Positions 33,228 to 45,971 of a stretch of DNA of 64,000 nucleotides are shown here, piece by piece. Source of the stretch: Echeneis naucrates (taxonomy: Eukaryota; Chordata; Actinopteri; Carangiformes; Echeneidae). The translations under genes and the position numbers were made by a program. Within the stretch, counting starts at the first letter, position 1. Every line of letters starts with the position of its first letter. Location of the stretch: assembly GCF_900963305.1 (NCBI RefSeq), contig NC_042524.1, positions 6,681,764-6,745,763 of the forward strand, in the 5' to 3' direction. Below the pieces are notes generated by a model. That model did not search any database and was not told the origin of the DNA. It saw only the letters and a program-made list of their open reading frames with translations.

Positions 33228-35880
33228 ATGAGCGGTGAAAACGTGAAGTTGTTTGTGGGCAACCTTCCTCTAGATGCAACTCACGACGAGCTAACCAAGC
33301 TCTTTGCACCATATGGCGAGATCAACACCTGCTCTTTGCTGAGACAGTATGCCTTTGTTACCCTGAAGGGAGAGGGGGCAGCAGACAGGTATTCAACCAT
33401 CCCTTAATATTATGTGAATTGCCATTTTGAAACATTCATTGGATGCAGTTGAGTGGGGATATGTTATGAGTGTATCTCCTTTTGTATGCGTTTTCTACTG
33501 TGCACCTGTTGATTAACAAAGATCACTGTTCTCACAGGGCTATACGTCATCTCGATGGCAAAGAGTACAGAGGCAGGCCCCTGGTGGTCGAGGAATCTCG
33601 TGCACGGCCACCCAACTCCACTAAAGTGTTTGTGGGGAACCTCAGTGCAACGTGCTCGGCAGATGACTTGCATGGACTGTTTTCAACATTTGGAAGAGTT
33701 TTAGATTGTGATAAAGTTAAAGGTGTGTTATAAATCCTGTCCCTAATACACAAAATACAGTTTATTTGAGAACAGTTTAACATAACAAATAAAATGTTGC
33801 AGTTTCCCCAATGAAATGTGTTCATGTCTCCATTAATTTTAAGTGTTCAATAATCTAAGTTAATGTTAAATAAAAAAGTGAAAAATATTTTACACATTTC
33901 TTTTTAACATCGGTCTAACTTATCTTATTGCTCCCTGTGTACAGCACGATTATGCTCAAATGTTGGCTACGCCTTTGTGCATATGGAGAGGAAGGAGGAA
34001 GCCCTGGCTGCTATTGAGGCTCTCAATGGAACCATGTTCAAGGGCCGTCAGTTAGCCGTAGAGTTGTCCAAAGCCCAGCCTTTGATCAATCAGCTTGTAA
34101 CTGGAAATTCAGCCAATGCTACAGGTATTGTAAAATCGATTGGAAGGATCCACATTACAACTGTGTTGTAAACAGCTCATCCCAATCTTATCATTGTTTT
34201 CTGTCACCTCCATCTTGCAGGTGGCAGAGAGGGTCTTCTTCCCCGACCACCTCCCTCATTAGAACATCATCAGAGTCAAGCGGCTGTGTTAGCAGCCGCT
34301 GCAGCAGCTGCTGCAGGACTACCCATTCAAGTAAGACATAATTATGCCAAACTTATAACAAATTATGTCCTTAAATGTGAAGCAGTTGTGGAGAAAAATA
34401 CACACATTGGTAAACAGTGGCTAATGTCAGTGAACTTGTCTCTCTCAGATCTGATGTTTAAGAACACATATCTTCTCCCATCTTATAAGTTTAGATAAAT
34501 CAGGTTTGAGCTTACTTCAATTTGATATACTGATGTCATTCATCTGTCCCTGCAGGTTCAACAAAGTGTTCATAACTCATTCTACAACACCACATCCTTT
34601 GACCCTACCTACGCTGCTCTGAAGGGCATTACAAGTGCCAAAGGTGCAGATGGAGTGATATACGGTGCTCTTGCGAGCCAGGTATATGGAACTGTTGCTG
34701 ATCAGGTGTACCATGATCTGGCCAATCACAATACTGTGGCCGCCGCTGCTGTTGTTGATGAGGTGGAACCACAGGCAGGACCAGATCCAACTACACTTTT
34801 TGAGGCAGCGAGAGCCAAGTTCTTTCAGGAGGGACAGAAGGTTTGTCACATTTATTTCAGAAAAAATGAAGATCTTTTCTGTGTGCATTTTAACAATGTT
34901 GTACATTTTAAGCATTTTTTGTGTGTATTTTATCGACAAGGTTCTGGCAGAGCAACAGGCAGGCAGAAAAACAACATCTTCAGATAATGAGCGAGACCGC
35001 AGCCCAATTAGAGGAAATCGAGCCCCGCTCCTCCCAGACCCCGTTCCAGGTTCCTTTGCTCAGATTCGACCAAAACGACGTGCCCTGCTGCCAACACCAC
35101 CCGGGGGACCTGATGAGCCTGCAGCTTCCACTGCAACTCCTGAAGGGTCAGATCCTGTAGCTAGGTACACATTTAAATAAAGAATGTAGGATGAAGGCAG
35201 AAGAAAAGTAATAATTTTAATGCTGCCTCAACTTTTTGACATAATGGTCGTAGTCATAGATTTATAACAGAAGGCTAATGAATATCAGTGACTACAAACT
35301 ACTTAACAAAAACATTACACAAAAGAATTATTTGCTTATTTCGCAAAGGCATTTTTTTTTTATTAATTTTGCTTTGTCACTGCACTGTAGGTCTTACACA
35401 GAGTACTACCAGCAAATGCATCAATACCAACAGTATCAACAGTACCAACAACAGTACCAGTACCTCCAGTATGCCTACACCAACCCTCCTCCACCACCTC
35501 CACCGCCTCCACCAGCTACCACACAGGGTCAGGACTCCTCAACCCCTGCACCCCCAGGGACATACACAGCACCCCCAACATATGCCGCGTCTGGAGCCTA
35601 CCCTCCGCCGGGAACATACGATGCTTCTGGAAGTTACGACACTTCATCAGGGAGCTACGACACCTCATCTGGCAACTATGATGCCTCATCAGGAAGCTAC
35701 GACACCTCGGCGGGCTATGATGCATCTGGAGGCTACGGAGCATATGATTCATCAGGAGCTTACGCAGCAGCGGGAAGCTACTCCGCATCCACACCGTATG
35801 AGCAGACACCCGCACACGGGCAACCCATGCCCCAGCGCCATGATTACCCTTACCACACGCCAGAACCCCCTTATCGATAG
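33228..35880 (+). CDS. rbm14: RNA-binding protein 14-like, two RRMs and a Tyr/Gly/Ser-rich tail
   Basis: RBM14 is a nuclear RNA-binding coactivator and paraspeckle protein. Exons: 33228-33388, 33538-33722, 33945-34124, 34221-34330, 34556-34840, 34941-35164 and 35391-35880, all in phase, 544 aa. RRM1 starts VKLFVGNLPLDATHDEL with RNP1-like YAFVTLKG. RRM2 starts TKVFVGNLSATCSADDL with YAFVHMERKEEA. Then follow a poly-Ala run (VLAAAAAAAAGLP), a segment with FDPTYAALKG and TVADQVYHDLANHN, an Arg/Ser/Pro linker, a YQQ-rich block, ten prolines, and a YDTSSG/YDASG repeat tail (about 35617-35790) ending TPEPPYR. The gene has more coding exons than the mammalian one. The RRM pair fits RBM14 better than RBM4, and the CCHC knuckle of RBM4 is absent. 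Which teleost paralogue this is cannot be told. Confidence 0.85.
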
Positions 35881-38800
35881 TCCCATCCCCTACACAATCC
35901 TTCCAAGCTGCAGATGTGTGTCTGAGTTTGTGTGTGCGCGCGTGCATGTATATTTACATAAGGGACAGTTTAAACAGGAAAATCCGAGAGGGAGCAAGGC
36001 TGTAGTTTGGATGTGGGAATGCTTTAAATCTGAAGCATCTCCCCCTTTGTACAATTTAACCTAATCTGTAACTAGTTTGCCTGTCAGCTAATGGCAGATA
36101 AGAGGGTGATTATCTGAGTTATCAAGTGGACACAGGTGGACTTGAGTAGGACAGCCATTATTTCAATATTCAGTTTCCTGTTAGAATTTGAAGCACAGCT
36201 GGATCCTTGTTGAATGTTAAAGAAGCTTAAATGTTTCTTTCAGATTCAGAGGCCAGTGTTGGGTTTCATGGAAGCTTAATTTGTTTGTTGTTGGATCAAG
36301 GCCTCTTATATACACCACATAAAAAAGTGAGATTTCCTCACAGTATTCGATAGAGAACGTGCATCTCAATATTTATTGGGCAAAATTTTTATTGGGTTCT
36401 CAAATTTTAAGTGAAAAAACACAACTCATTGACTAACAATTTGAGAGGTCATCTATTTAAACAGATGCCTGACAAAGTCAGAAAATTACCAGTCTTGCAC
36501 TCTTCTTGTTGTCAGGACTTAACCGACAGTATGGGAGATTTGTCTATACAGGCGCATCTTCCTGTGTGATGACCGATTTCTATTATACATTCAAGACCAC
36601 ACACTTGTGTTGGTTTAGGATCACCTTTTGTGGGGTATACAACAAGCCTTAGTTTGAATGCTGACAGACTGACTCTTTGTGTTCAGCAGCCTGTTTGTCT
36701 AGACATTTAACTACGTACATTTCAGCAGTGCATTGTGCTGATTTAGTTGCCTTTTTACAAAAGACTGCTCATCTGGTAAAGATTGAGAATGGTTGTTGCT
36801 TGACCAGATTGTCTTGAATATATTTCAGGAATGTTTCACTCTGCTGGTAGGTTGCAAAATTAATTTGTTCATTCAAACTCAAATTTTTGTCGTATCACTT
36901 TAGACTTTTTCAACTTTGGGTCAAGGATATCTTTGATGTGGCAGTATGAAGCAGATTGATTAGTTCGAGGAGTAGATCAATTGGATTATTTTGTAGCTAC
37001 ATTTCTCTGAGTGGTTGTGACGATGATGATGATGGGTCATCTCGAGCATCCCTATTTTAGATTGTGTGACAAAAAAATCATCCATGGTAAATTTCCATCC
37101 TGTTTGACTGGAAGATTTTGCATGTTTGAAGTTTTGCAGTTTGGAAGTATAGCCAAGAGCTTTTGACATGACTTTGATAACACGGTAAAAACACGAACTG
37201 GATATTTTCAGCAACCACACTGAAGTACATTAGCTTGGAAGAGTTTGCTGTAATCTACCTTGCTTGGTTTTTTTTCTTGCCTGGCCTCTCAGAAGTTGGC
37301 ACGAACACAAATACCACTGTGAGGAGTTAAATATCTTGTGAGAGTTTTTAGTCCATGGCCAGTGTTTGCTTCTAGAACAGAAGAAATCAAAGGAATTCAT
37401 AGTCGTTCTCATATATTTTTTTTTTCTTTCAGTTCAGTTGTGTTAAAATGCTGTTAGACTAAGTTGAACAACATTTTTTTTTTAGCATTCAGTTAAAACA
37501 AAGAATCCAGGCTGAAGAGGACTGGTGTGTTTCGTATGTACATTTTTGAATTTATGATAGCCAGAAGAATTGCAGAAAATACTGTTTGCCTGTGGACATT
37601 GAAATAATTTGCCCTTTATAGATGCTTAAAGTTTCAATTGGTTTTTGTCATTTTCTATCCTTAGTGTTCCTGTTTTATAGCCACTTTCACAACTTTGCCC
37701 ATGTTGGAAACCATTTCGAAGTTGAAATGTTGAAAGCTAAGTTTCATACTAGAAAAGGGTCAAATTTGGTACCTGTGTAAATACTTAAATCCCAATTAAA
37801 CTGAAAAAGTAAACTTAACCAACATTTGGTAAAAATTTTGACTGAATAATAAGATGAAGTGATAGTGTTTCTACTTGAACGCTGACGATAGTAAGTAGAT
37901 GAGTAGTAAGACTGTTAAGTTGCTGTACCAGTCTGTTCGAACAAAGTCATTATGAATGACTGAAAAAGAACAGCATCATGCCTGCAGTGTGTTGAGTGGT
38001 GTTTGGCCACTGGATATAAGGATATGAATTAAACACACTGGATAAAACCAGGGAAGATGCTTTTAAAAAAAAATTGTTTTGTTTTTTTGTCATTTGAGCT
38101 GAGAGCAGGTACAAGTATACCTTTATGAAATGCTGTGCAGTGGTACGGTGTTGATGTTGCCGGGTTGTTAACTGAGTAGATATCAGGTGATGGTCTGGGT
38201 GCTGCAGGCGAACCTGAAAGCTTTGGATTCAGTAAAGGCGCTTTTGTTTTTTCTTCTTTTTTTTTTTTCTTTTGGGTGTTTCTTTTCTACGAGCAGCAGT
38301 GAGAAGGGCTGTCGACCTTTTCCTCTTCCCTCTTTTGATCTCAACAGAAACGGTTGATTTTGACACATGGCTAGGATCACTGGCTTTCTCTGCATTCATA
38401 CCACACCTAGACAGCTGTTTAGATCCACTCTTGCATATAGATGTATTTTAACTCCATTCATTGCATTTTGCTTAGATTATATGTGCAAATGATACTAATG
38501 CACACCTGACTCCACCTGAATTTTATGACTTACAGTAGTTGTTCGGTTCGTGATTGTCCCACACATTAGTTACTCATATTTCTTATTGGCCAGCTGAACT
38601 GGTAGTGCTGTTAGTCTCTCTACTTTTCCACATTATTCCACCTTCTCCATGTGATCTGTTAGTTGCATGCCTTGTTGTTGCTGCTGCTCCAGCCACCTTC
38701 TTCCTCTTGCTGATTATTGCAGCTAGAGTGGGAGGGAGCCAAACTGAGCCCTTGCCCTGGACGTACGCCACACGCAGCTCTAGCGTGGGATGGGGAAAAC

Positions 38801-39511
38801 AGCAGCGTTAGGCCTGAAACTGCTGTGGACGATGGGGTCTCCCCCCACTAAGGTAAACACTCAGACAACACACTCCTGCCCCTCCCCGAAACATGCGTAT
38901 ACACTCACAAACACATACATACACACATGATACACTCTTGGCCATACTTCTATTCCTCAACTGTCTTCAGGGATTTTTATTTGTCGGGATTTCAGATGTT
39001 TTTGGAAATGGAGCCCTAATTTCCAACCCCAGGCATACTCTGCTCATACATTCCAGCTCCCCTCATACTGACTGCTCACACACCAACTTTTGAGGAGATG
39101 TACACCAACGTTTAGTCTAAAATACAAACCCTTTCCGAAGCAGGTACACTGGTGTTAGTACATCCTGTATCTAACAGCCTGTCACTCAACAGTACCAGGC
39201 AATCACAGCCAGAGCTGGACGTGGGACATTTAGCTAGGATGCGTTGTTTTAGTTTTTGTAAATGTGCCCCTGGGGCCACTTTGGGGTTAAGTGCCTTGCT
39301 TAAGAGCACATCTGTAGGCCCTCCATTTCAGAGTTGAATAGCCTGGCTCAGGATTGGTTGCTGGTTCAACGCTCGACTCCCCTTCTCCCCAAAACCAACG
39401 ATTTTCGATGCCACATTCGACTTGTATGAATGACAATGAACACAAATATTATCATTTTGTTTTAAATTACATTTTGTCCTATGTTCTTTGAAATGTTTAA
39501 TTATCAATAAA
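35881..39511 (+). other. rbm14-like 3' UTR
   Basis: About 3.6 kb without coding signal follows the stop. It is AT-rich with many T-runs and ends at an AATAAA (39506-39511). No other gene was recognised on either strand, so it is best read as one long 3' UTR. Its extent is inferred. Confidence 0.5.
39506..39511 (+). terminator. Probable rbm14 polyadenylation signal
   Basis: AATAAA followed by a T/G-rich stretch, facing a minus-strand AATAAA 140 bases away. Confidence 0.5.
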
Positions 39512-39651
39512 TGAGTTTCAACTGAACTTTAGCTTCTGTGTGAATAATTAAAGATGCAAGTTTCCCTATCAGAGCACAGCTAATGATGAACCTTTTTAAC
39601 GTGTTAGAGGAGGAAACATCAAATAACTAAGAGCTCAGCATCAGATGACGT

Positions 39652-39657
39652 TTTATT
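39652..39657 (-). terminator. Probable picalm-like polyadenylation signal
   Basis: TTTATT on the plus strand is AATAAA on the minus strand. It would end a 4.7 kb 3' UTR running from the terminal exon at 44405. Inferred from the convergent arrangement. Confidence 0.4.
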
Positions 39658-42600
39658 CCATTTTCTTCCAAAAACATCAACCTATGCTTTTCAAATAAAA
39701 ACCAATAATTTGATAACAATCCAAACCTGTTGATAATTCAATCACTTTGACATACAAAAAAGAAAATGAGAAGAAATTGAAGTTATGGAGCCTCACTCCC
39801 TGCTGGCAAGACTTCTTCATGAACACTGCTGAGCTTCATGGCCTCAACGACAGTGAACAGTTTACAGATGGATGTTATAGTAATGAATGAGTGTGGCCAG
39901 TACAGTATACACTATACTGAGAGTATACTGAAGTAAAATGACAAGTAGACCTACAGAATGCGTATAAATGGACAGACGGTGGAACATGAAACTGCATAGA
40001 CATCATTCAACAAACATTAGCATAACAACACAAAAATGCAGTTTCTGCTCTGGTAACATGTACGTCTGGTTTCCAGCTGCCAGATTAGTCCATGAAGTAG
40101 CTTCAGTGATGAATACAAAGGTCTATTTTATGAGGATCCCTGTTGAGTATTTGCAGACAGCGGAGTCAGTAGATTTTGATTTCTTCTATTATGGCAAATA
40201 CAAGACTACAAACAACTCTCTATTTTAAGTACCTCTTGACTTATGTTCACCACCTGTGTCTTTTTTTTTTTTTGTGTGTGTGTGTAGTTGGGGAAGAGCA
40301 TATGCAATGCTCTGTGTACAAAGTATTGTGTGCCCTGACTCTACTATGGAAAAATGCTGAAGAAACTATCTCTTAAGTGGGTTTGTTTTTTTTTTTGTTT
40401 TTTTTTGGCCTTGTATATAGGTGAACTGAAGATTAGAGGAAAAATTAAAAATATTCTTGAGGAGCTCATGTATTGAAGCAGGCCTTCTCAAACTGGCACT
40501 TCTCAACCCAGTTTACAGAAATACAGTTATTAATTGGCCTTTTTGATCATTCTCATGAATTTAGCAGGTTAGAGGAAAGGTATATTATTAATTGCTATAA
40601 AAGATAGTGTACAGAGGCATGGCTGACAGTTGACCGTTTGGCCCATCTCCACACCCCTTATTTAGGTCTGTACATATACTGGTTTTGGTTTGCTGATATT
40701 GTCTCAAAATGAAGTTGAAGCTTCTGGTGACTCCAAGCCTGGTTTCAGGAAACCAGTCTGTGCTTTTAAAGAATGACTGCACTGATAAAGTCCAGTTGAT
40801 GGCAACAGACAGGGTGAGACTTAGCAAACACATGAAAATCACCACAATGTGGACCAGACCAAACACATATTACAGTACTCTGACTTTCAATCACTATCTC
40901 CCATGATGCTGCTGGCGTAGTATGAAAAAGGAGCGAGCATTCAAACACACGTATTGAAAATAGCAACGCTTTAATAAAGAGCGATTTTACAAGACTGCAA
41001 TGTCTAGCTAGCTAGGTGATAACTGGCATTGACATCCATGGTGTTTTACAAAGATGCTATTATGGTAACTGGGTTTGAAGTTTGAGGGGTTACTTGCAAG
41101 TTTGCATTTCTGCATGCGAGGCAGCCTTCAAACTGTTACAGACCCTTCATTGTAAAACAGTTGATTATGGATGTCAATGAATGTTCATGTCAAGAGGTAA
41201 GTAAAAAATCTCATGGAGAAATTTCCTTAACAATTTCCAAACACACCGGTAAGTGAGACTTCACACAATGGTCATGCTTTTACCGGGCACACAAGCCAAT
41301 AAAAAGACAACACTTAATCATGCAAAAAAAAGACAGTTTCTTTGTCTCAAAAATAAAGAACAAAAAAATCCTTTTGAGTTCTGATATCATCCATCCATTA
41401 TGACCTTGAATAAGAAGAAGCTGCGCTTTGATGATGACTTTGGTGCAAAAAATGTTCCTGTTCGAAGAGGACAGACCCTGTCCTGTCCACTTCCTTGATG
41501 AAGACACTCTGGTATAGACCAGTTGTGATAGTTTACCCCTGACAACCCCCAACCCCACCCCCTTTCCTCCTCAAGATGGACATAAACATCACAAACATCA
41601 ACCCCACCCACCCCCACCCATCCCTGGATGAAGACACCTTCAAAATACAAACATTCAAACACAGATAACAGCAATAAATTGTCCCACGTACAGTAACGTC
41701 ATCCAATGGGGCTTCAATCACTTTACAGAGAGAGCACGTCTAAAACACATGAACGGCATTACCTATATACAGAGGACACAGTAACAGTCAGGTTGGCCCA
41801 GGATGGTTTGAGCTGCGTCATGGAAATGAAGTGCACAATGGAAAGAGCATTCAGCTTACAGAGAAAGACAAACCACTGGAACGAGGAATAATGGGGAGGG
41901 GGGGGGGGGGGAGGGAAACAACAATTTTCCAAAGGAGATATCCAAATGTCAGCTGGCCTCTCATTTGGAAACCTCAGAGAATATCTGTCTGCTTGGTGAC
42001 GATTTCTAACACGAGAAGTCTCTCTCCGCTGGTGCAGAGATGTAGCTGCAGGTACAGAGGGAGAGTTGTTTTTTTTGTGTTTGTTTAGTTTTTGTTTTTT
42101 TTTTCACAAAGCCGGCAGTCAACAGTTCCAGGATGGGTTGTAATGATGCACCAACCAATACATTTGCAATTCTCTTGACGATTTTGTTAGAAATCACCAC
42201 CCTGCACAGCTCCAGCTGTCTGGAGAGATTCACCTCAGATTGACTCTGAGATTCCAGGTCCGATGACTTGGGACTTTTTTTTTTTCTTCTTCTTTTTCTT
42301 TTTATGGGCATTTTTCAGCACATGAGCGATCCTAGAGCCACCTGAAATTGATGTTGTGTTGTACAGACTGACACACAGTCACAAGAACACTCACTGCTAA
42401 GTTAGTACACGCTACCAGCTCGCTAGAGACTTTTCATCTCTAACCTAGGAATATGACCCTGTTTATCTCTATGGGAAGGCATGTGCACACCAACACACAT
42501 ACAGTACATGTACATAGAACAGACACAATCAATAGAAAACAACATCCCCAATCGATTATTGCCCCTTTCAACTGTACATCCCAGCAATGGTTTTAGGTTT

Positions 42601-42659
42601 TTGTGCAGCAGAGCATTGTCCCCTCTTTGAAGGTTTGTGCTATAATGTATAATGTATAT

Positions 42660-42674
42660 GTATATGTATATATG

Positions 42675-42723
<49 letters not shown>

Positions 42724-42726
42724 ATA
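42660..42726. repeat. (TATG)n/(TA)n/(CA)n compound microsatellite
   Basis: An imperfect gtatat run, about 17 TA units (42680-42714), then a short CA/ATAC run. It lies immediately left of the first copy of the duplicated segment. Confidence 0.9.
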
Positions 42727-42729
42727 CAT

Positions 42730-42962
42730 ATACATATCGTCTGTCTGTGGGTCTGACATGACCTTGAATCTGCAAGCAAAGCCATATTAACATTTAATGT
42801 CTCATTAAAGCCTGCTGGCCCCCTCGCTGTCTTAATTAATCTATATGTTGTCGTTGCAGGCATTATTAAGGCCGTGTTCGACGGACATTACCCTCCGTTG
42901 CTTTCCTCTGACTGACCTTTAGGTATTCTGTCCACAAATGTTAACACTACATAAACAAACCT
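42730..42962. repeat. Duplicated segment, copy 1 part A
   Basis: The sequence from atacatatcgtctgtctgtg to about acactacataaacaaacc is repeated at 45066-45318 with scattered substitutions and small indels. Shared blocks include ctcattaaagcctgctggcc, ctgtcttaattaatctata and ggcattattaaggccgtg. Confidence 0.85.
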
Positions 42963-44403
42963 ATCACTGTGTTAGCGATGTCTTTTATTCCTCCAAGTGG
43001 AGGTGAGACATCTGCTGCGGTAATTACCCTTATCCAGGACTTCACAGGAGACAAATTTTAGCCAGGTCGAATGCTCAGGACAGGGAGGACATCATACACT
43101 TTTGAGTCAGACCCATTTTTGAATTGCTTCCTTACTAATATCCAGTCCCGTCTCCATCTGGCTCTCAGTGCATTTTTCACTACTATTAGAGCAGTTTCGG
43201 GTATTGACACAACAAGTTAAATAAAACTAAAACCCCAAAACAAGAAACAATTCTGTACAGAAACCTGATGTGAACACACAAGAGGTACAACACGGACAGC
43301 AGGAAACAGCTTCTAAACAGGCTACAGATGGGTGAAAAAAGACAGTAACAGGGTTCCATGATATTGCACAGCGGTGGAGGAGGGAAAAAAAGAACAAAAT
43401 ACAGTGTGTACAGCACATCCCCAAGTAGCAAAGTTAGTGTAAGAGGTTTGTTTACATCCAAATGCAATGCCTGGGCGTGGCTCAGTGCTTTCATCAGTTA
43501 GTTCCAGTGCAGTAACACATGGTACCTAGTGACAGTTAATGACATCAGATACCAAGAGAAACATACAGTACGTACCCTACACACACGCACACAAACAGAC
43601 ACACACACATACACCCAAGCGTGCCCATTAAGTATGGTTCCATTTCAGATTCTTGATGTAAAGTTGCAATTCAGAACAAATGAAGCTCATAAAAAGACCT
43701 CAAATGCTAACGTTTGATGCAGCACGCCGAAATGTAGAAAAAAAGGGACACGCACACGCGCATTCAAATCAATTACTTCTGACATCAGGTGATGGATGAC
43801 ACACAACCAGGAACCAGTCTAAACAAGATGCTAAAATCACCTACACAGACATACACCCTTGGCAAAGTTCACATTGAGTAAAGTGCCAGCAAACGTTCCA
43901 ATCAGAGAAAGAGACGTGCGTCCTCCGAGTTTGATTCAGTTGTGGATGGAGATGGAAGTGGGTAAGTTCTTAGACATGAAATTACATGGTTGAGGAGGTC
44001 AGGAAGTGGCCGTAGAGCTTCTGCACTCCTAATAGAGCTGTCAGTCTGTGTAGGTCATCACAGGTCTGCATTTGCCTTCTAAGCTGGCAAATCAAACAGA
44101 GGATGAGTGGGGCGGATGGGGGGCCTCTGGCGCCCCCAGCATCATAGATTCAAAGACGGGAGATCCGTAGCCACATGGGGAGAGGAGAGGAGATTAGGGG
44201 GTCAGGCGACGCAGAAGCAGACATCAGCATTTCATCCTTATCCATCTCTGGTCCTCTCTCATTCTCTCCCCTCCCTTTTTCCCTCTCCTTCCTCATCTCT
44301 CTTCCTCCTGCACTGGATTTGGTACTGGGTTTGTTTCTTTGACTCTTCACTCCACCTCTTTTTCTCGCCTTCTCAGCTTTGCTGCCATGGTTACAACATC
44401 ATC

Positions 44404-44775
44404 CCTACATGAAGTGCATCTGCAGAGGATGGGGTGAGAGCGGAGAGTAATTTAGTTCAACAAAACACCTCATCAAGTGATCAGGCATCTATTGACAAGC
44501 ATATTACCTGCTGCAGTGCAAAGAAACCACTTCTCAGGATCGTGAGTGCTCAGTAGCAATTATATTACTCTGTTATGTTTTGAATAATTGGTCAAAATCC
44601 AACTTGTTTATTCAGAGTCTTGCTGTTGCACCAAGTGGGGATTACTTGCATAGGAAAAACTTTTTTTGCACTTGTGGGTCAATTTTAGAGAGATTTCTGA
44701 CATGATTAATGTTGCTTTCCAAGGGGTCCACGAATCAGAGCTTTTTATCAATCATTACAAAAAGCTCCATCAATC
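44404..44775. repeat. Duplicated segment, copy 1 part B with terminal exon
   Basis: The block from the MHFM terminal exon through ttagttcaacaaaacacctc, atcaagtgatcaggcatct, caagtggggattacttgca and cagagctttttatcaatca is repeated at 45320-45680. In the second copy parts A and B are adjacent, whereas here they are 1.44 kb apart. Confidence 0.85.
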
Positions 44776-45935
44776 ATTTCATGAGCTCCATCCATCCATC
44801 TTCTTTTCCGTTTCCGGGTCACGGGGCTGCTGGAGCCAATCCCAGCAAACATTAGGGCAGAAGGGGCGGGGTACACCCTGGACAGGTCGCCAGTCCATCA
44901 CGGATAACACACACAGACGGACAGAGACAACAACCACTCACGCTCGTATTCACATCCTACGGTCAATTTAGACCAGTTAACCGAGACAGTAGTCTTTGGA
45001 CGGTGGGAGGAACCCCACGCATGGCACGGAGAGAACATCTAACTCCACACAGAATGAATGAATATACATATCGTCTGTCTGTGGGTCTGACACGACCTTG
45101 ACTCTGCTAGCAAAGCCACATTAACAGTTACACGTCTCATTAAAGCCTGCTGGCCCCTCGCTGTCTTAATTAATCTATACGTCGTCGTCGGGCATTATTA
45201 AGGCCGTGATCGACAGACCATTACCCTCAGTGTTTCCAACTGTCTGATCCTCATTTGACTTCCTCCGACAGACCTTTAGGTATCCTGTCCACAAATGTTA
45301 CACTACATTAACAAAACCCTACCTGAAGTGCATCTGCACAGGGTGAGAATGGAGAGTAATTTAGTTCAACAAAACACCTCATCAAGTGATCAGGCATCTA
45401 TTGACAACCATATTACCTGCATGCAGGTGCAAAGAAAACCACTTCTCAGGATCGTGAGTGCTCAGTTAAGTATATACATTACTCTTATGTTATGTTTTGA
45501 ATAATTGGTCAAATCCACTTGTTTATTCTTTCTGTTGCACCAAGTGGGGATTACTTGCAGAGGAAAAAAATTCTTCGCAATTGTGGGTCAATTTATTAAG
45601 ATCTGATCTTAATAATCTGATCTTCATGCTGCTTTCCGAGGGCTCCACAACTTCAGAGCTTTTTATCAATCACTCCAGAGGCCTGACAGACATAAAGTAT
45701 GGGTAAAACATCGCTATCTCGTCCACATTTTAGGCTCTAGAAACACTAAAAACCACCCGCTGCTTCAGGAACTTGCTGCAGCGATCGCTGTCTGGTCAGT
45801 TTGCTGACAGAACTTACTGTTTTGTCATAAATCGCCTCAGTTTGAGGGCTTCACCAGACCAAAAATCAGCTCGCTTTGTGCTCTCTGCCTCTGCTATCAG
45901 GCAGTTGTCACGGCAACCCTGGAGCCACAGGTGAC

Positions 45936-45971
<36 letters not shown>

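Larger units (their letters stand above)
39658..44404 (-). other. Probable 3' UTR of the picalm-like gene
   Basis: No coding exon is recognised on either strand between the polyadenylation signal and the terminal MHFM exon. It contains T-runs, a (TA)n block at about 42680-42714 and the first copy of a sequence repeated at 45.06-45.3 kb. Small frames such as 42423-42863 minus run through the TA repeat and are not genes. Confidence 0.4.

Noticed and set aside
33228-35880. RBM4 as the identity
   Set aside because: RBM4 has a CCHC zinc knuckle after RRM2 and a different tail; here there is poly-Ala and a Tyr/Gly/Ser-rich tail.
42423-42863. 146-codon minus-strand frame
   Set aside because: Its middle is alternating Tyr and Ile from the (TA)n microsatellite, and it has no family motif.
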